A DNA stretch of 60,000 nt, from the NCBI RefSeq assembly GCF_029227915.1, contig NC_079882.1:3350001-3410000 (forward strand), read 5' to 3'. The DNA comes from Hydractinia symbiolongicarpus. Its lineage: Eukaryota; Cnidaria; Hydrozoa; Anthoathecata; Hydractiniidae. Below, piece by piece: positions 54,601 through 60,000 of the stretch (positions within the stretch are counted from its first letter, which is position 1; each line of letters opens with the position of its first letter). A program made the position numbers and the translations under genes. The notes beneath the pieces are model-generated. The model saw nothing but the letters and a program-made list of their open reading frames with translations, did no database searches and was not told the DNA's origin.

Positions 54601-57600
54601 TTACAAAAACTTTCCAAGTTTCTCGAAAGATCTGTTATAATTCAGCATGGTTTGCTACGAGACCATTTTCTGCTAAAACCGAAATTTTTCACAAAGACCT
54701 TGAAAAGTCTTCTGGAGTACTCGAAAAGTTTCTTAATATAGATATTTTTGTTAAAAACCTGTAATGGTCATGCATAGTTCTTTTCAAACTTTCAGTGTTC
54801 GTGTTTTGGCGGCAAGAACACTTTTTAAGTTTAAAATTAATCAACTCAAACTTTTGTAGAGGGTATCATTATGACGTGAAGTTGTACGACATGGAAGATG
54901 TAACAGTGGGGAAGCTTCTAGAAGATCTCTATGAAAAAGTATGTTGAAACATATATACCTTCTTATCACATCGCTAGACTATAATCCTGAATAGTTTGCC
55001 AAATAAAATACACCATTTTTTTCTGTACAATTTAATGTAATAACGTGATTTCTGGATTGCCTCATGATGTTTTAAATTATTTGTAATGTTATATTTTTTT
55101 GATTCGTTAATATTTATTTCAGGCTAGTCATTTAAAGTTATGGTCCTTGGTCAGACATACCTCTGGTATGCTTCGAAAAAGCGTGGAAGGTTTGGGAGAG
55201 GTGACGTCTTTATTGGTGTTTCACTTCGACGAGAACGACAGGTTTCAGGTTAATTTTGTAATATTCTGTTTTGTAGGTTTGCACGCAGCTACTTGTTAAC
55301 CAGAAGCAAATTGGTATAGGCTTACCTCACTTACAACGAGAAGAATTAATCAAACAGTATGTTTATTCTTATATGTGTGTGCAGAGGTCTTTTAGCCAAT
55401 CACAGTTATAAATAATTAAATTGAACGATAAAATAAATGTTAGACATTTAGAAAAAATGAAGTGATTGATTTATATATCTTTCACTTGCAATATGGATAC
55501 GTTCCTGTGTTTAAATATTCATAAAAGATTGGATGCTGTTAACCGAAATGTTTGGATAGTTTCATCGTACGCCATAGAAACCGTCAAAAATGTTATTTTT
55601 TGAGTACATTATCTTAAATGTAAAAACGAAAAGTAAAAAAAAAACTTTAACATGTCAAAGTAGAGAGTTAAAGAAATCGCACCTCTTGATGGTTTAATGG
55701 AGCAGAACAATAAAAAGATTAAAGGGATGGATTCTTCACCTGCAACAAGTCAAGATGATGTAACTAGAAAGTCATGGCTTCTCCAATATAGTGCAGGTGC
55801 GCTTTCAATCAAGGTCATTTGAATTTTTGTCATTATTGGATGTCAGATTGGTTTATTGTTTCAAGTCATTCCTCTTGTTACTACGTACTTAAACAAGCCA
55901 GTCAGTCAAACTTTAACAATGAAACAATTTGAGAATCTTACTTTTCCAGTCGTCACCATTTGCAATTCAAATATGGTCAGGTATTCAATGTATTATAATA
56001 TATCCTTTGATGCTAACGAAACGTCTGTGAATATGATTCTTCTGAGACTGAAATGGAGACGGACTCGGAGTTCTTAGCTACTAGCACAAGGGATGATACC
56101 TTTCGTAAGGAAATGGCTATTCTTGCTTTATCTGAAGGCGAAGAAATATCCGAATATGGCCACACTGTTGATGATATGGTAGCAAAAAAAGAAAATTCTG
56201 GCGTCACTTTTGGCACTGGCGATATGGGAATTGTTTTTCTTTCAACACTGGTAAGATACCACGAAATTCGGTGCCTATGAAGGACTTTCTCTGAAGATAA
56301 CTTTGCAGGAAGATGAATTTCTTAGCAACACGGAATCTACTGGATTAATCCTCCACGTGGGAGGAGAAGGTAGCTACGTTGACTTAGAGTCAGATGGATA
56401 TAATATTTCTCCTGGCTCTGTATACTCTGCTATAATTCACCAAACGCAAACGCGAAGAGTCGATCCATTTAACAACTTAAGCTCTACTGAGTTGTGCTTG
56501 AAAGTTTGCGCGTCAGGGGAAATGATAAGACAGTGTAATTGTACAAGTTATACCGTCCCTTCTCTTTCCACTTTAAATATTTGTAATAGCTCGCACGAGA
56601 CTCAATGCCAAATGAGATTCAAAAAGCAGTGACTAATAAATCCTTGACTTGGGTTAAAGACTGCAGGTTACCATGTGAACATGTGTCTTTTACAGTTGGT
56701 TTTACAGTTGGCATCACTGGAAGCCGTTACTCAAATCAGGCATTTCAGGAAGCGGACACGTTAAGCATAAATATGAATTTTAACAACTTTGAATCGCACG
56801 TTGTAGAAGAAAAGGTGCCTTATAAAATTGAGAATTTACTTTCTGATATCGGAGGTCAGCTCGGCTTATGGTCAGGATTTTCTGTTGTGACATGTGTTGA
56901 GTTTATATTTCTTTTTGACAAGGTGACAAAAAATAATACCTACAGCTAAAACTAAGAAACAACGACAAATAACCTGGTACGAACAGATTGAAGGAGTTGC
57001 GAATTTGTGCATCATTATGTTGTGTTGATGTTGTGGTGATGATAGCAAACGTTGAAAAAATTGTAAATAAAATATTGATGATAGTGTATAGATAATTTGT
57101 TTTGATGTAGTGTACAGAAAACGCATACAGCAATTAAACCTGTATACCTTTTTTGTTGTTGTTGATCAGTATTTCACGATTTTTAATGTTTACTTTCTTC
57201 TAACTGAGAATATTTCTGTTAACTCGTAAAGACGCATATAGTTGCACCTAATATAATGACGCGAATGAGGAATTGTTTTTTATTTTATTCCTTCTATTAT
57301 CCGGTTGATTATCAAGTGGCGTCTCTTTATGCGAAATTCTCGGCCGGACGATGATTACAAATGCCGTACAAAGAATATAAACATGTTTACTTCTAAAAAA
57401 TGTTCGACTTTTCCTAATTTTTTAAAGAGTTTGTTATCAAAATTATCTTGAATTTATAGAAGTTTGTACCCCGAAGGTAGAAAATGCTGTCCATAATTTT
57501 ACATTTTTTAAATATTTTTGTCAACGCGTAATAGTTACATAACGAAAACATTTTTGACATTCTGGCAGGTGAATTATCAAATGTTTTTGCTGGTGTGTCG

Positions 57601-58416
57601 AATCCAACTGTGGCGGTACTTCTACGCTGATAACATGCGCCACTTCACTTTTATTTCTTTGTCGATCGTCCTGTTTTAAAAATTCACTTTAGGTATTTTT
57701 TTCTAAATGTTTCTGTATTTCGGATTTTTTTGTTGAATTGACAGAAAGACTGTCGGTTGGTTGAAAAATATGCCAGACATACAGACCAGCTAAACTAAGT
57801 GTAAAATCTGCTAGTCCGCCCTTTAAAACCAACCTCATTACAAGAGGTGTACATAAAGGCCAAAAATCAAGATATTTAGCTATGCAGGTGTAGCTGACGC
57901 CAGGGACAATTAGCACCTAAGTCCTTTGAACTTTGAATTTTTTTTTACATTGTCTCCTTGACATGTTTTAACTAAGATTGTTGTGACCTCTGATAAAGTG
58001 ATTTTTGATTAAATAAGTTGTAAAAATATTTTGAAGTGATGTGATTTTTTTTGCTATTATGAGGCCTTGCTAGTTTCCTTGTTTGTTTTTTCTTTCGCAG
58101 ACCTCTACCTCCCTCTGAGTTAAAAGAGTTAATATATCGTTGTTGTGGTCAGGATAGCAGCACCGCAGTGTTAACACAGGTAAATACAACTACGCAAGTA
58201 ATAGTTTAGCTCCTCTTTTAAAGATGGAGGATGCTTCGATCAACTTGACTATGTATATTTTAAACAGATTTTTTTCAACTTTTCAGGAAATCTTAACATA
58301 CTTAGCTATGTTTGTAAAAATCGACCCTGGGTTATTTAATGAGATGTTGCAAATACGTGTTGGTTTAATTATGGAGGTTCTAGCGGCTGAGTACGCACGT
58401 GTTTCCGGTCTCACAG
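18699..58416 (+). CDS. PHKA: Phosphorylase b kinase regulatory subunit alpha (PHKA), 29 coding exons, 3' end outside window
   Basis: Regulatory alpha subunit of the (alpha-beta-gamma-delta)4 phosphorylase kinase, which activates glycogen phosphorylase in the cytosol. Twenty-nine exons join with consistent phases into 919 residues without a stop. Residues 1 to about 430 are the glucoamylase-like (GH15-type) domain typical of PHKA and PHKB, with [67 protein letters not shown] and [13 protein letters not shown]. '[13 protein letters not shown]' and 'WERGDKTN.G' favour alpha over beta. A Ser/Arg-rich linker lies at about 635-715 and an alpha-helical region follows ([31 protein letters not shown]). 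Mammalian PHKA has about 1235 residues, so the C-terminal 25-30% (calmodulin-binding and prenylated end in vertebrates) is beyond the window. The start at 18710 follows a 5'UTR splice acceptor. Introns host three other genes or relics. Confidence 0.96.
18710..18826 (+). CDS. PHKA: PHKA exon 1 (start codon)
   Basis: Thirty-nine codons, [20 protein letters not shown] then [19 protein letters not shown], ending CAG/GTAAGT. The acidic N terminus is followed by the helix that precedes [10 protein letters not shown] in this family. Confidence 0.93.
19256..19441 (+). CDS. PHKA: PHKA exon 2
   Basis: Sixty-two codons, from [20 protein letters not shown] through [20 protein letters not shown] to QYELEQ. 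Donor GTGTGT. Confidence 0.97.
20063..21352. mobile_element. Terminal-inverted-repeat element carrying a 53-bp satellite array
   Basis: The left end reads TGACATGGTTTACAGTTATC then AACCGTTT; the right end, reversed, reads TGACATGGTTTGCAATTTCC then GACCGTTT. These are inverted repeats of about 30 bp with a few mismatches. Subterminal zones (20110-20400, 21180-21320) repeat TTATAACG, CGTTATAA and GCATTAA motifs in both orientations, and the satellite array lies between them. No transposase seen. Exact ends and target duplication (possibly TA) are uncertain. It sits in PHKA intron 2. Confidence 0.75.
20410..20890. repeat. 53-bp satellite, array C
   Basis: About nine units spaced 53 bp, built from TTTTTAAACGATCTACGG, CGATCTTTTTGCTTTCTA and GATCCTGTTTTCATGA. 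It is the best preserved of the three arrays. Confidence 0.93.
21353..22686. other. Rest of PHKA intron 2, with a decayed minus-strand reading frame
   Basis: On the minus strand from about 21855 to 21655 a frame reads [20 protein letters not shown] then [20 protein letters not shown] and FVKRHSLND before a stop. It looks like a fragment of a real protein, perhaps of a transposable element, but I cannot name it. The rest shows nothing. Confidence 0.3.
22687..22734 (+). CDS. PHKA: PHKA exon 3
   Basis: Sixteen codons, [22 protein letters not shown] acceptor and GTATGT donor. Confidence 0.95.
23668..23975 (+). mobile_element. tRNA-derived SINE, full-length copy
   Basis: The head has an A-box-like TTGTGGCAGAGGGTTCGC and a B-box-like CTTGGGTTTAAACCC at tRNA spacing, followed by a non-tRNA body and an ATAATAATAATT tail. 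It is related to the copies at 14.9/16.2 kb and 50.6 kb. It lies in PHKA intron 3. Confidence 0.88.
24375..24461. repeat. 29-bp tandem repeat, three copies
   Basis: Three consecutive copies of TATGTATAAAATGTGTGCGC plus ACTTGTTCT; the third differs by one base (GCACAC). Confidence 0.97.
25026..25095 (+). CDS. PHKA: PHKA exon 4
   Basis: Encodes [31 protein letters not shown] acceptor, GTAAGT donor. Confidence 0.95.
25561..25659 (+). CDS. PHKA: PHKA exon 5
   Basis: Encodes [32 protein letters not shown], the WGHLQ core of the glucoamylase-like domain. Confidence 0.97.
26294..26376 (+). CDS. PHKA: PHKA exon 6
   Basis: Encodes [34 protein letters not shown] acceptor, GTATGT donor. Confidence 0.97.
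26529..26609 (+). CDS. PHKA: PHKA exon 7
   Basis: Encodes [27 protein letters not shown], one of the most conserved PHKA segments. Confidence 0.98.
27249..27347 (+). CDS. PHKA: PHKA exon 8
   Basis: Encodes [40 protein letters not shown] acceptor, GTATGG donor. Confidence 0.97.
28686..28727 (+). CDS. PHKA: PHKA exon 9
   Basis: A 42-nt exon, [21 protein letters not shown] acceptor, GTACGT donor. Confidence 0.95.
29240..29344 (+). CDS. PHKA: PHKA exon 10
   Basis: Encodes [43 protein letters not shown] acceptor, GTACGT donor. Confidence 0.97.
29717..29770 (+). CDS. PHKA: PHKA exon 11
   Basis: Encodes [18 protein letters not shown]. The donor GTTTGC is non-consensus, but the frame continues correctly into exon 12. 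Confidence 0.94.
30065..30187 (+). CDS. PHKA: PHKA exon 12
   Basis: Encodes [20 protein letters not shown] then [27 protein letters not shown] donor opens a 6.9-kb intron. Confidence 0.97.
30188..32268. other. PHKA intron 12, left part
   Basis: No exon seen. It holds a 33-nt hairpin at 31468-31500 (GCCCGCTGTTACT, loop AGCAACG, AGTAATAGCGGGC; 13-bp stem with one G-T pair), which may be part of a small repeat element. Confidence 0.5.
32269..32866 (-). CDS. Divergent homeobox gene nested antisense in PHKA intron 12
   Basis: Two exons, 32866-32612 (85 codons, ATG preceded directly by an in-frame TAA) and 32451-32269 (60 codons plus TGA), split by a 160-bp intron with GTATGC donor and TTTTTACTAG acceptor. 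The 145-residue protein carries one homeodomain at about residues 40-99 without gaps: Phe8 (F47), Leu16 (L55), Glu17, Phe20 (F59), Ala35 (A74), Leu40 (L79), Val45 (V84), Trp48 (W87), Phe49 and Arg53 (R92) all fall in place, and helix 3 reads [14 protein letters not shown]. The intron lies before position 47. Oddities: position 51 is Ala instead of the DNA-contacting Asn, and the N-terminal arm lacks its usual basic cluster. The Asn/Ser/Lys-rich tail has no known motif. Transcription factor by family; DNA binding doubtful, as in HOPX-like proteins. Class not assigned. Confidence 0.88.
32867..37098. other. PHKA intron 12, right part
   Basis: No convincing exon. At 33909-33952, about 1.05-1.1 kb upstream of the homeobox start codon, CTGACGTG, GTGACGTGG and a full CRE TGACGTCA occur within 50 bp. 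Elsewhere the sequence is AT-rich and featureless. Confidence 0.4.
37099..37194 (+). CDS. PHKA: PHKA exon 13
   Basis: Encodes [40 protein letters not shown] acceptor, GTGAGT donor. Confidence 0.96.
37266..37373 (+). CDS. PHKA: PHKA exon 14
   Basis: Encodes [36 protein letters not shown], the HMWGQSLYIL-type segment. Only 71 bp of intron separates it from exon 13. Confidence 0.97.
37374..40005. other. PHKA intron 14
   Basis: No exon seen. At about 38577-38870 the sequence is less AT-biased, with an RFX-like GTTGCTATGGTGA (reverse strand, near 38680) and several TAATTA or GTAATTA sites at 38770-38860; this may be a regulatory element. An A/AAG-rich purine tract lies at 38380-38530. Confidence 0.35.
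40006..40084 (+). CDS. PHKA: PHKA exon 15
   Basis: Encodes [35 protein letters not shown]-type motif as in mammalian PHKA. Confidence 0.96.
40276..40410 (+). CDS. PHKA: PHKA exon 16
   Basis: Encodes [20 protein letters not shown] then [32 protein letters not shown] acceptor. Confidence 0.96.
40488..40518 (+). CDS. PHKA: PHKA exon 17 (microexon, 31 nt)
   Basis: Encodes KNKNLGLTG plus two bases of Arg. TTTTTCAG acceptor and GTAAGT donor. Corresponds to the KLSGRP region. Confidence 0.94.
41089..41167 (+). CDS. PHKA: PHKA exon 18
   Basis: Encodes [32 protein letters not shown] acceptor, GTAAGT donor; followed by the largest intron (8.6 kb). Confidence 0.96.
41168..46129. other. PHKA intron 18, left part
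   Basis: No supported gene. At 43050-43740 plus-strand fragments such as [20 protein letters not shown] and [20 protein letters not shown] look like pieces of a broken coding sequence. At 44000-44040 the motif CCCAAGTTGG repeats. Neither can be named. Confidence 0.3.
46130..46736 (-). CDS. Ly6/uPAR (three-finger) GPI-anchored protein, nested in PHKA intron 18
   Basis: Two exons, 46736-46670 and 46494-46130, encode 143 residues. Exon 1 is a signal peptide ([23 protein letters not shown]) cut by a phase-1 intron, the usual place in Ly6 genes. Exon 2 carries about 75 residues with ten Cys in Ly6 order, starting MECYTSYNG and closing with [11 protein letters not shown], the CC....CN hallmark. 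A hydrophobic C-terminal tail ([16 protein letters not shown]) after a Ser-Gly-Gly suggests GPI anchoring at the outer cell surface. N-glycosylation sequons occur at NGT, NYS and NDT. Family members are receptors, co-receptors or channel and complement modulators; the role here cannot be deduced. Donor CCAG/GTAAAA, acceptor CTCATAG. Confidence 0.93.
46737..49814. other. PHKA intron 18, right part
   Basis: Holds a perfect 24-bp palindrome at 48082-48105 and, at about 48960-49560, a stretch dotted with TCGCGA, CCGCGAAA and TTCGCGATA motifs near both ends, which looks like a small mobile element. A 90-residue minus-strand open frame at 48996-49268 inside it is not recognised. Confidence 0.35.
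48082..48105. repeat. Perfect 24-bp palindrome with two ACGT/CRE-like cores
   Basis: Arms CAGTGACGTATA and TATACGTCACTG are exact inverses. It lies about 1.35 kb upstream of the Ly6-type gene. It could be a bZIP double site or a cruciform; no function is shown. Confidence 0.85.
49815..49959 (+). CDS. PHKA: PHKA exon 19
   Basis: Encodes [20 protein letters not shown] then [28 protein letters not shown]; the W....G.PT.T.P..HS pattern is typical. CTCAG acceptor, GTAGGT donor. Confidence 0.97.
50291..50360 (+). CDS. PHKA: PHKA exon 20
   Basis: Encodes [22 protein letters not shown] plus two bases of Arg. Donor GTTGGA is weak, but the frame meets exon 21 as in mammalian PHKA (GYFGGARVQTGKL). Confidence 0.88.
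50642..50885 (-). mobile_element. tRNA-derived SINE, nearly full-length copy on the minus strand
   Basis: On the minus strand the head reads TAGCCTTGTGGTAGAGCG (A box) and GTGGGTTCAAACCCCAG (B box, clover-leaf T arm), followed by the same body as the copy at 23.67 kb. The head is closer to a real tRNA than that of the plus-strand copy. A 23-base A tract (50926-50948) lies just beyond the head end. Located in PHKA intron 20. Confidence 0.88.
51233..51315 (+). CDS. PHKA: PHKA exon 21
   Basis: Encodes [27 protein letters not shown]; aligns with GKLSEFLTTSC...LSFMD of mammalian PHKA. Confidence 0.95.
51607..51698 (+). CDS. PHKA: PHKA exon 22 (start of variable linker)
   Basis: Encodes [30 protein letters not shown]. 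Little conservation; frame and splice signals (TTTTTCAG, GTATGA) support it. Confidence 0.88.
52534..52656 (+). CDS. Possible alternative (cassette or first) exon of PHKA
   Basis: The frame [20 protein letters not shown] then [20 protein letters not shown] ends at a consensus GTGAGT donor in phase 0, the phase of exon 23. An upstream AG also gives phase 0, so inclusion would keep frame; alternatively the ATG at 52558 could begin a short isoform or a separate gene. No family similarity recognised. Confidence 0.3.
52841..52912. repeat. 36-bp tandem duplication
   Basis: TCCACTGTCGAGTTCTTGAT followed by TGGTGG, and again from 52877 with a few changes. Confidence 0.85.
53273..53390 (+). CDS. PHKA: PHKA exon 23 (Ser/Arg-rich linker)
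   Basis: Encodes [20 protein letters not shown] then [19 protein letters not shown]. Contains basophilic-kinase motifs RKKSV (Ser687) and RSRSIS (Ser697), with Ser703 in SRVAS. Confidence 0.9.
53531..53699 (+). CDS. PHKA: PHKA exon 24
   Basis: Encodes [20 protein letters not shown], a linker, then [24 protein letters not shown], which matches [20 protein letters not shown] in mammalian PHKA. Confidence 0.96.
54860..54938 (+). CDS. PHKA: PHKA exon 25
   Basis: Encodes [34 protein letters not shown] acceptor, GTATGT donor. Confidence 0.95.
55123..55200 (+). CDS. PHKA: PHKA exon 26
   Basis: Encodes [26 protein letters not shown]; aligns with [20 protein letters not shown]. Confidence 0.96.
55277..55356 (+). 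CDS. PHKA: PHKA exon 27
   Basis: Encodes [26 protein letters not shown] plus two bases of Gln. Confidence 0.95.
55697..56949 (+). pseudogene. DEG/ENaC (ASIC/HyNaC-type) sodium channel processed pseudogene in PHKA intron 27
   Basis: An intronless, frame-broken copy of a degenerin/epithelial sodium channel subunit. Recognisable in order: a cytoplasmic N terminus from ATG 55697, the TM1 region with in-frame TGA at 55820-55822, the post-TM1 motif [17 protein letters not shown], extracellular Cys-rich segments ([30 protein letters not shown]) and the pre-TM2/TM2 block [20 protein letters not shown] with CVEFIFLFD. At least three frameshifts (about 56040-56075, 56275-56300 and 56605-56630) break it, and a 12-bp duplication occurs at 56689-56712. 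Lack of introns suggests a retrocopy of a spliced mRNA, though I see no clear poly-A tail or target duplication. Functional relatives are trimeric Na+ channels of the plasma membrane; this copy cannot make one. Confidence 0.92.
56950..58100. other. PHKA intron 27, right part
   Basis: No exon or structured repeat recognised. The first few hundred bases may derive from the 3' UTR of the channel retrocopy. Confidence 0.4.
58101..58179 (+). CDS. PHKA: PHKA exon 28
   Basis: Encodes [34 protein letters not shown] acceptor, GTAAAT donor. Confidence 0.96.
58287..58416 (+). CDS. PHKA: PHKA exon 29 (last exon in the window)
   Basis: Encodes [20 protein letters not shown] then [23 protein letters not shown]. 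Ends at GTAAGT; the next exon lies beyond 60 kb. Confidence 0.97.
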
Positions 58417-58779
58417 GTAAGTTTGTTGTGGTAAAATATTTGATCAGTGCTACATTATTATTTAAACTAAAAAGACCGTTTTGCGGCCTCTTCTGGAAAT
58501 GGTAGGCTGCGAAAGTTTTACTTTGGCAGGGTTGTAGGTTGAGTAACGAACATCAAAAATACGCTAGCTGCACTTTCCACAGTGTCCAAAACATCAGGAA
58601 AGCCAAGCGTACTGGTGTACGTACTCTTTAAGATTGTAGATCTGACCAAATAACCTATGTCCGTTGTGAACGTTGGCAAGTTAATTCTTAAAATTTTAGT
58701 TACACAGAAAAGCCTTTCCCAATTGCTTGTGGTTTTAAATTTCCGCCCTTCTTACAATAATTATAACAGTAAAGGAGCG

Positions 58780-59980
58780 TGTGTTTGCTCCATTCGGAGT
58801 GTGCAGCTATACGGAGTACGGCTCCGTATAGGCATGCTTATACGGAGTATAACTTTGTATAGCGACATGTTTACTCGTATAGACGGAAATGTCAAGTACA
58901 AAAAGCTGCAAGCGGGCAGACAGCTGTGAGAGTATAATGCCGACACTAGTTTCGCTAGACATCAGCGAATGAAGCATGAGCGTCGAAGTCTAAACTAAGC
59001 GTTCTTATTAAAATTTTCACTGGGCTATTTCAGTGTAGAAAATCGTTAGGGCTAAGATAAATTTTAAAAAATGGGGAGACTTAATATTTGCGTTTTGTAT
59101 GAAGTTTATTTTTATGGCTTCCATTATATTCATTCTTAGCTTTAGAACTTTGTTTTTTATGTTTCTATATGCAATAAAACTAACCATACAATCAATGACA
59201 TTTTATTATGCAACTTTAAAATTGTGTACTTTTATACCAGCCATTGTATACCTTAACTCGTTAACAAAACATCGAATTCGTTCCTACTGAACATGTACAC
59301 TAAGCCTGTCACACTCCATATACTAAGCATGTCACACTACTCCATATACTAAGCATGTCACACTACTCCGTATACTCCGCATGTTACACTCTGCATGTTA
59401 CACTCCGTATATTAAGCATGTCACACTTGTATATTAAGCATGTCACACTCCGTATATTAAGCATGTCACACTCCGTATATTAAGCATGTCACACTCCGTA
59501 TATTAAGCATTTTACACTCCGTATATTAAGCATGTCACACTTGTATATTAAGCATGTCACACTCCGTATAACATACTTCGTATATGAAGCATGTCACACT
59601 CCGTATGGCATACACCGTATAGCACATTCTGCATACTCCGCATAGCAAATTCTGCATGATGTAATCTCGGTATCTCACAATCTGTATGCCATAATCCGTT
59701 TTCTGCAATCAAACTAATGTTTCCACTGACTCCGTATAGCAATATACTTCTTATGTTTTTATGATGGATAAAAAAGTAGAAAATGATGTACTTGTCTTTT
59801 TAACTTGTTCTTTATAGTGATTATTTTTTATTTTTTTGGAAATAGCTTTAAACAGTCACATAATATTGCAATATTTCACTTTAAGAACATTTGTTGGCAG
59901 ACTCCGTATAGCTAAACCAAACTCTGTATAGCAGCTATACGGAGTATTACTCCGTATAGAAACCACACTCCGTACGTCAC
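58780..59980. repeat. CTCCGTATA-rich minisatellite and palindromic repeat field
   Basis: A 23-bp-type unit (ACTCCGTATATTAAGCATGTCAC, in parts) is repeated more than ten times at 59290-59600, degrading to CCGTATAGCA and TCTGCATA variants up to 59750. Hairpins flank it: CTATACGGAG...CTCCGTATAG at 58807-58831 and a 25-bp perfect inverted repeat at 59935-59959 (CTATACGGAGTA, T, TACTCCGTATAG). All lie in the PHKA intron after exon 29. Confidence 0.93.
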
Positions 59981-60000
59981 ATCTTTCTTTAAATTATGTT

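Noticed and set aside
59557-59742. 61-residue minus-strand open frame
   Set aside because: It is a translation of the CTCCGTATA repeat field.

Overview
The window is AT-rich eukaryotic (animal) nuclear DNA. Genes are split into many short exons with GT..AG introns, and introns and spacers are full of repeats. The AT bias, compact exons and gene content (PHKA, CLHC1, Ly6/uPAR, DEG/ENaC, divergent homeobox) suggest an invertebrate, most likely a cnidarian such as a hydrozoan. The clade is inferred, not shown.

Left part (about 1.3-11.8 kb, minus strand): a clathrin heavy-chain linker domain protein, CLHC1-like. Eighteen consecutive exons join in one open frame with matching splice phases; a likely terminal exon (1267-1417) and a likely 5' exon (near 11.7 kb) are less certain. 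Two unassigned plus-strand exon-like stretches lie at 10.4 and 11.9 kb.

Middle-left (about 12-18.7 kb): spacer with no confident gene. It holds an 84-bp tandem hairpin repeat, a SINE split by a 1.25-kb DNA element, a 53-bp satellite array and a decayed non-LTR retrotransposon.

Right part (18.7-58.4 kb and beyond, plus strand): the alpha regulatory subunit of phosphorylase kinase (PHKA). Twenty-nine coding exons, about 919 residues, keep frame across every junction. The C-terminal third lies beyond the window.

Three other genes or gene relics sit inside PHKA introns. A two-exon antisense homeobox gene (32269-32866) encodes 145 residues, and its homeodomain has Ala instead of the near-invariant Asn51. 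A two-exon antisense Ly6/uPAR-type GPI-anchored protein gene lies at 46130-46736. An intronless, frameshifted DEG/ENaC channel copy lies at 55697-56949. Introns also hold two nearly full-length tRNA-derived SINEs, a terminal-inverted-repeat element that carries the 53-bp satellite inside it, and a dense field of CTCCGTATA-type palindromic repeats at the right edge.

Host genes and nested genes show no obvious shared pathway. PHKA controls glycogen breakdown through phosphorylase kinase; CLHC1 is poorly characterised.
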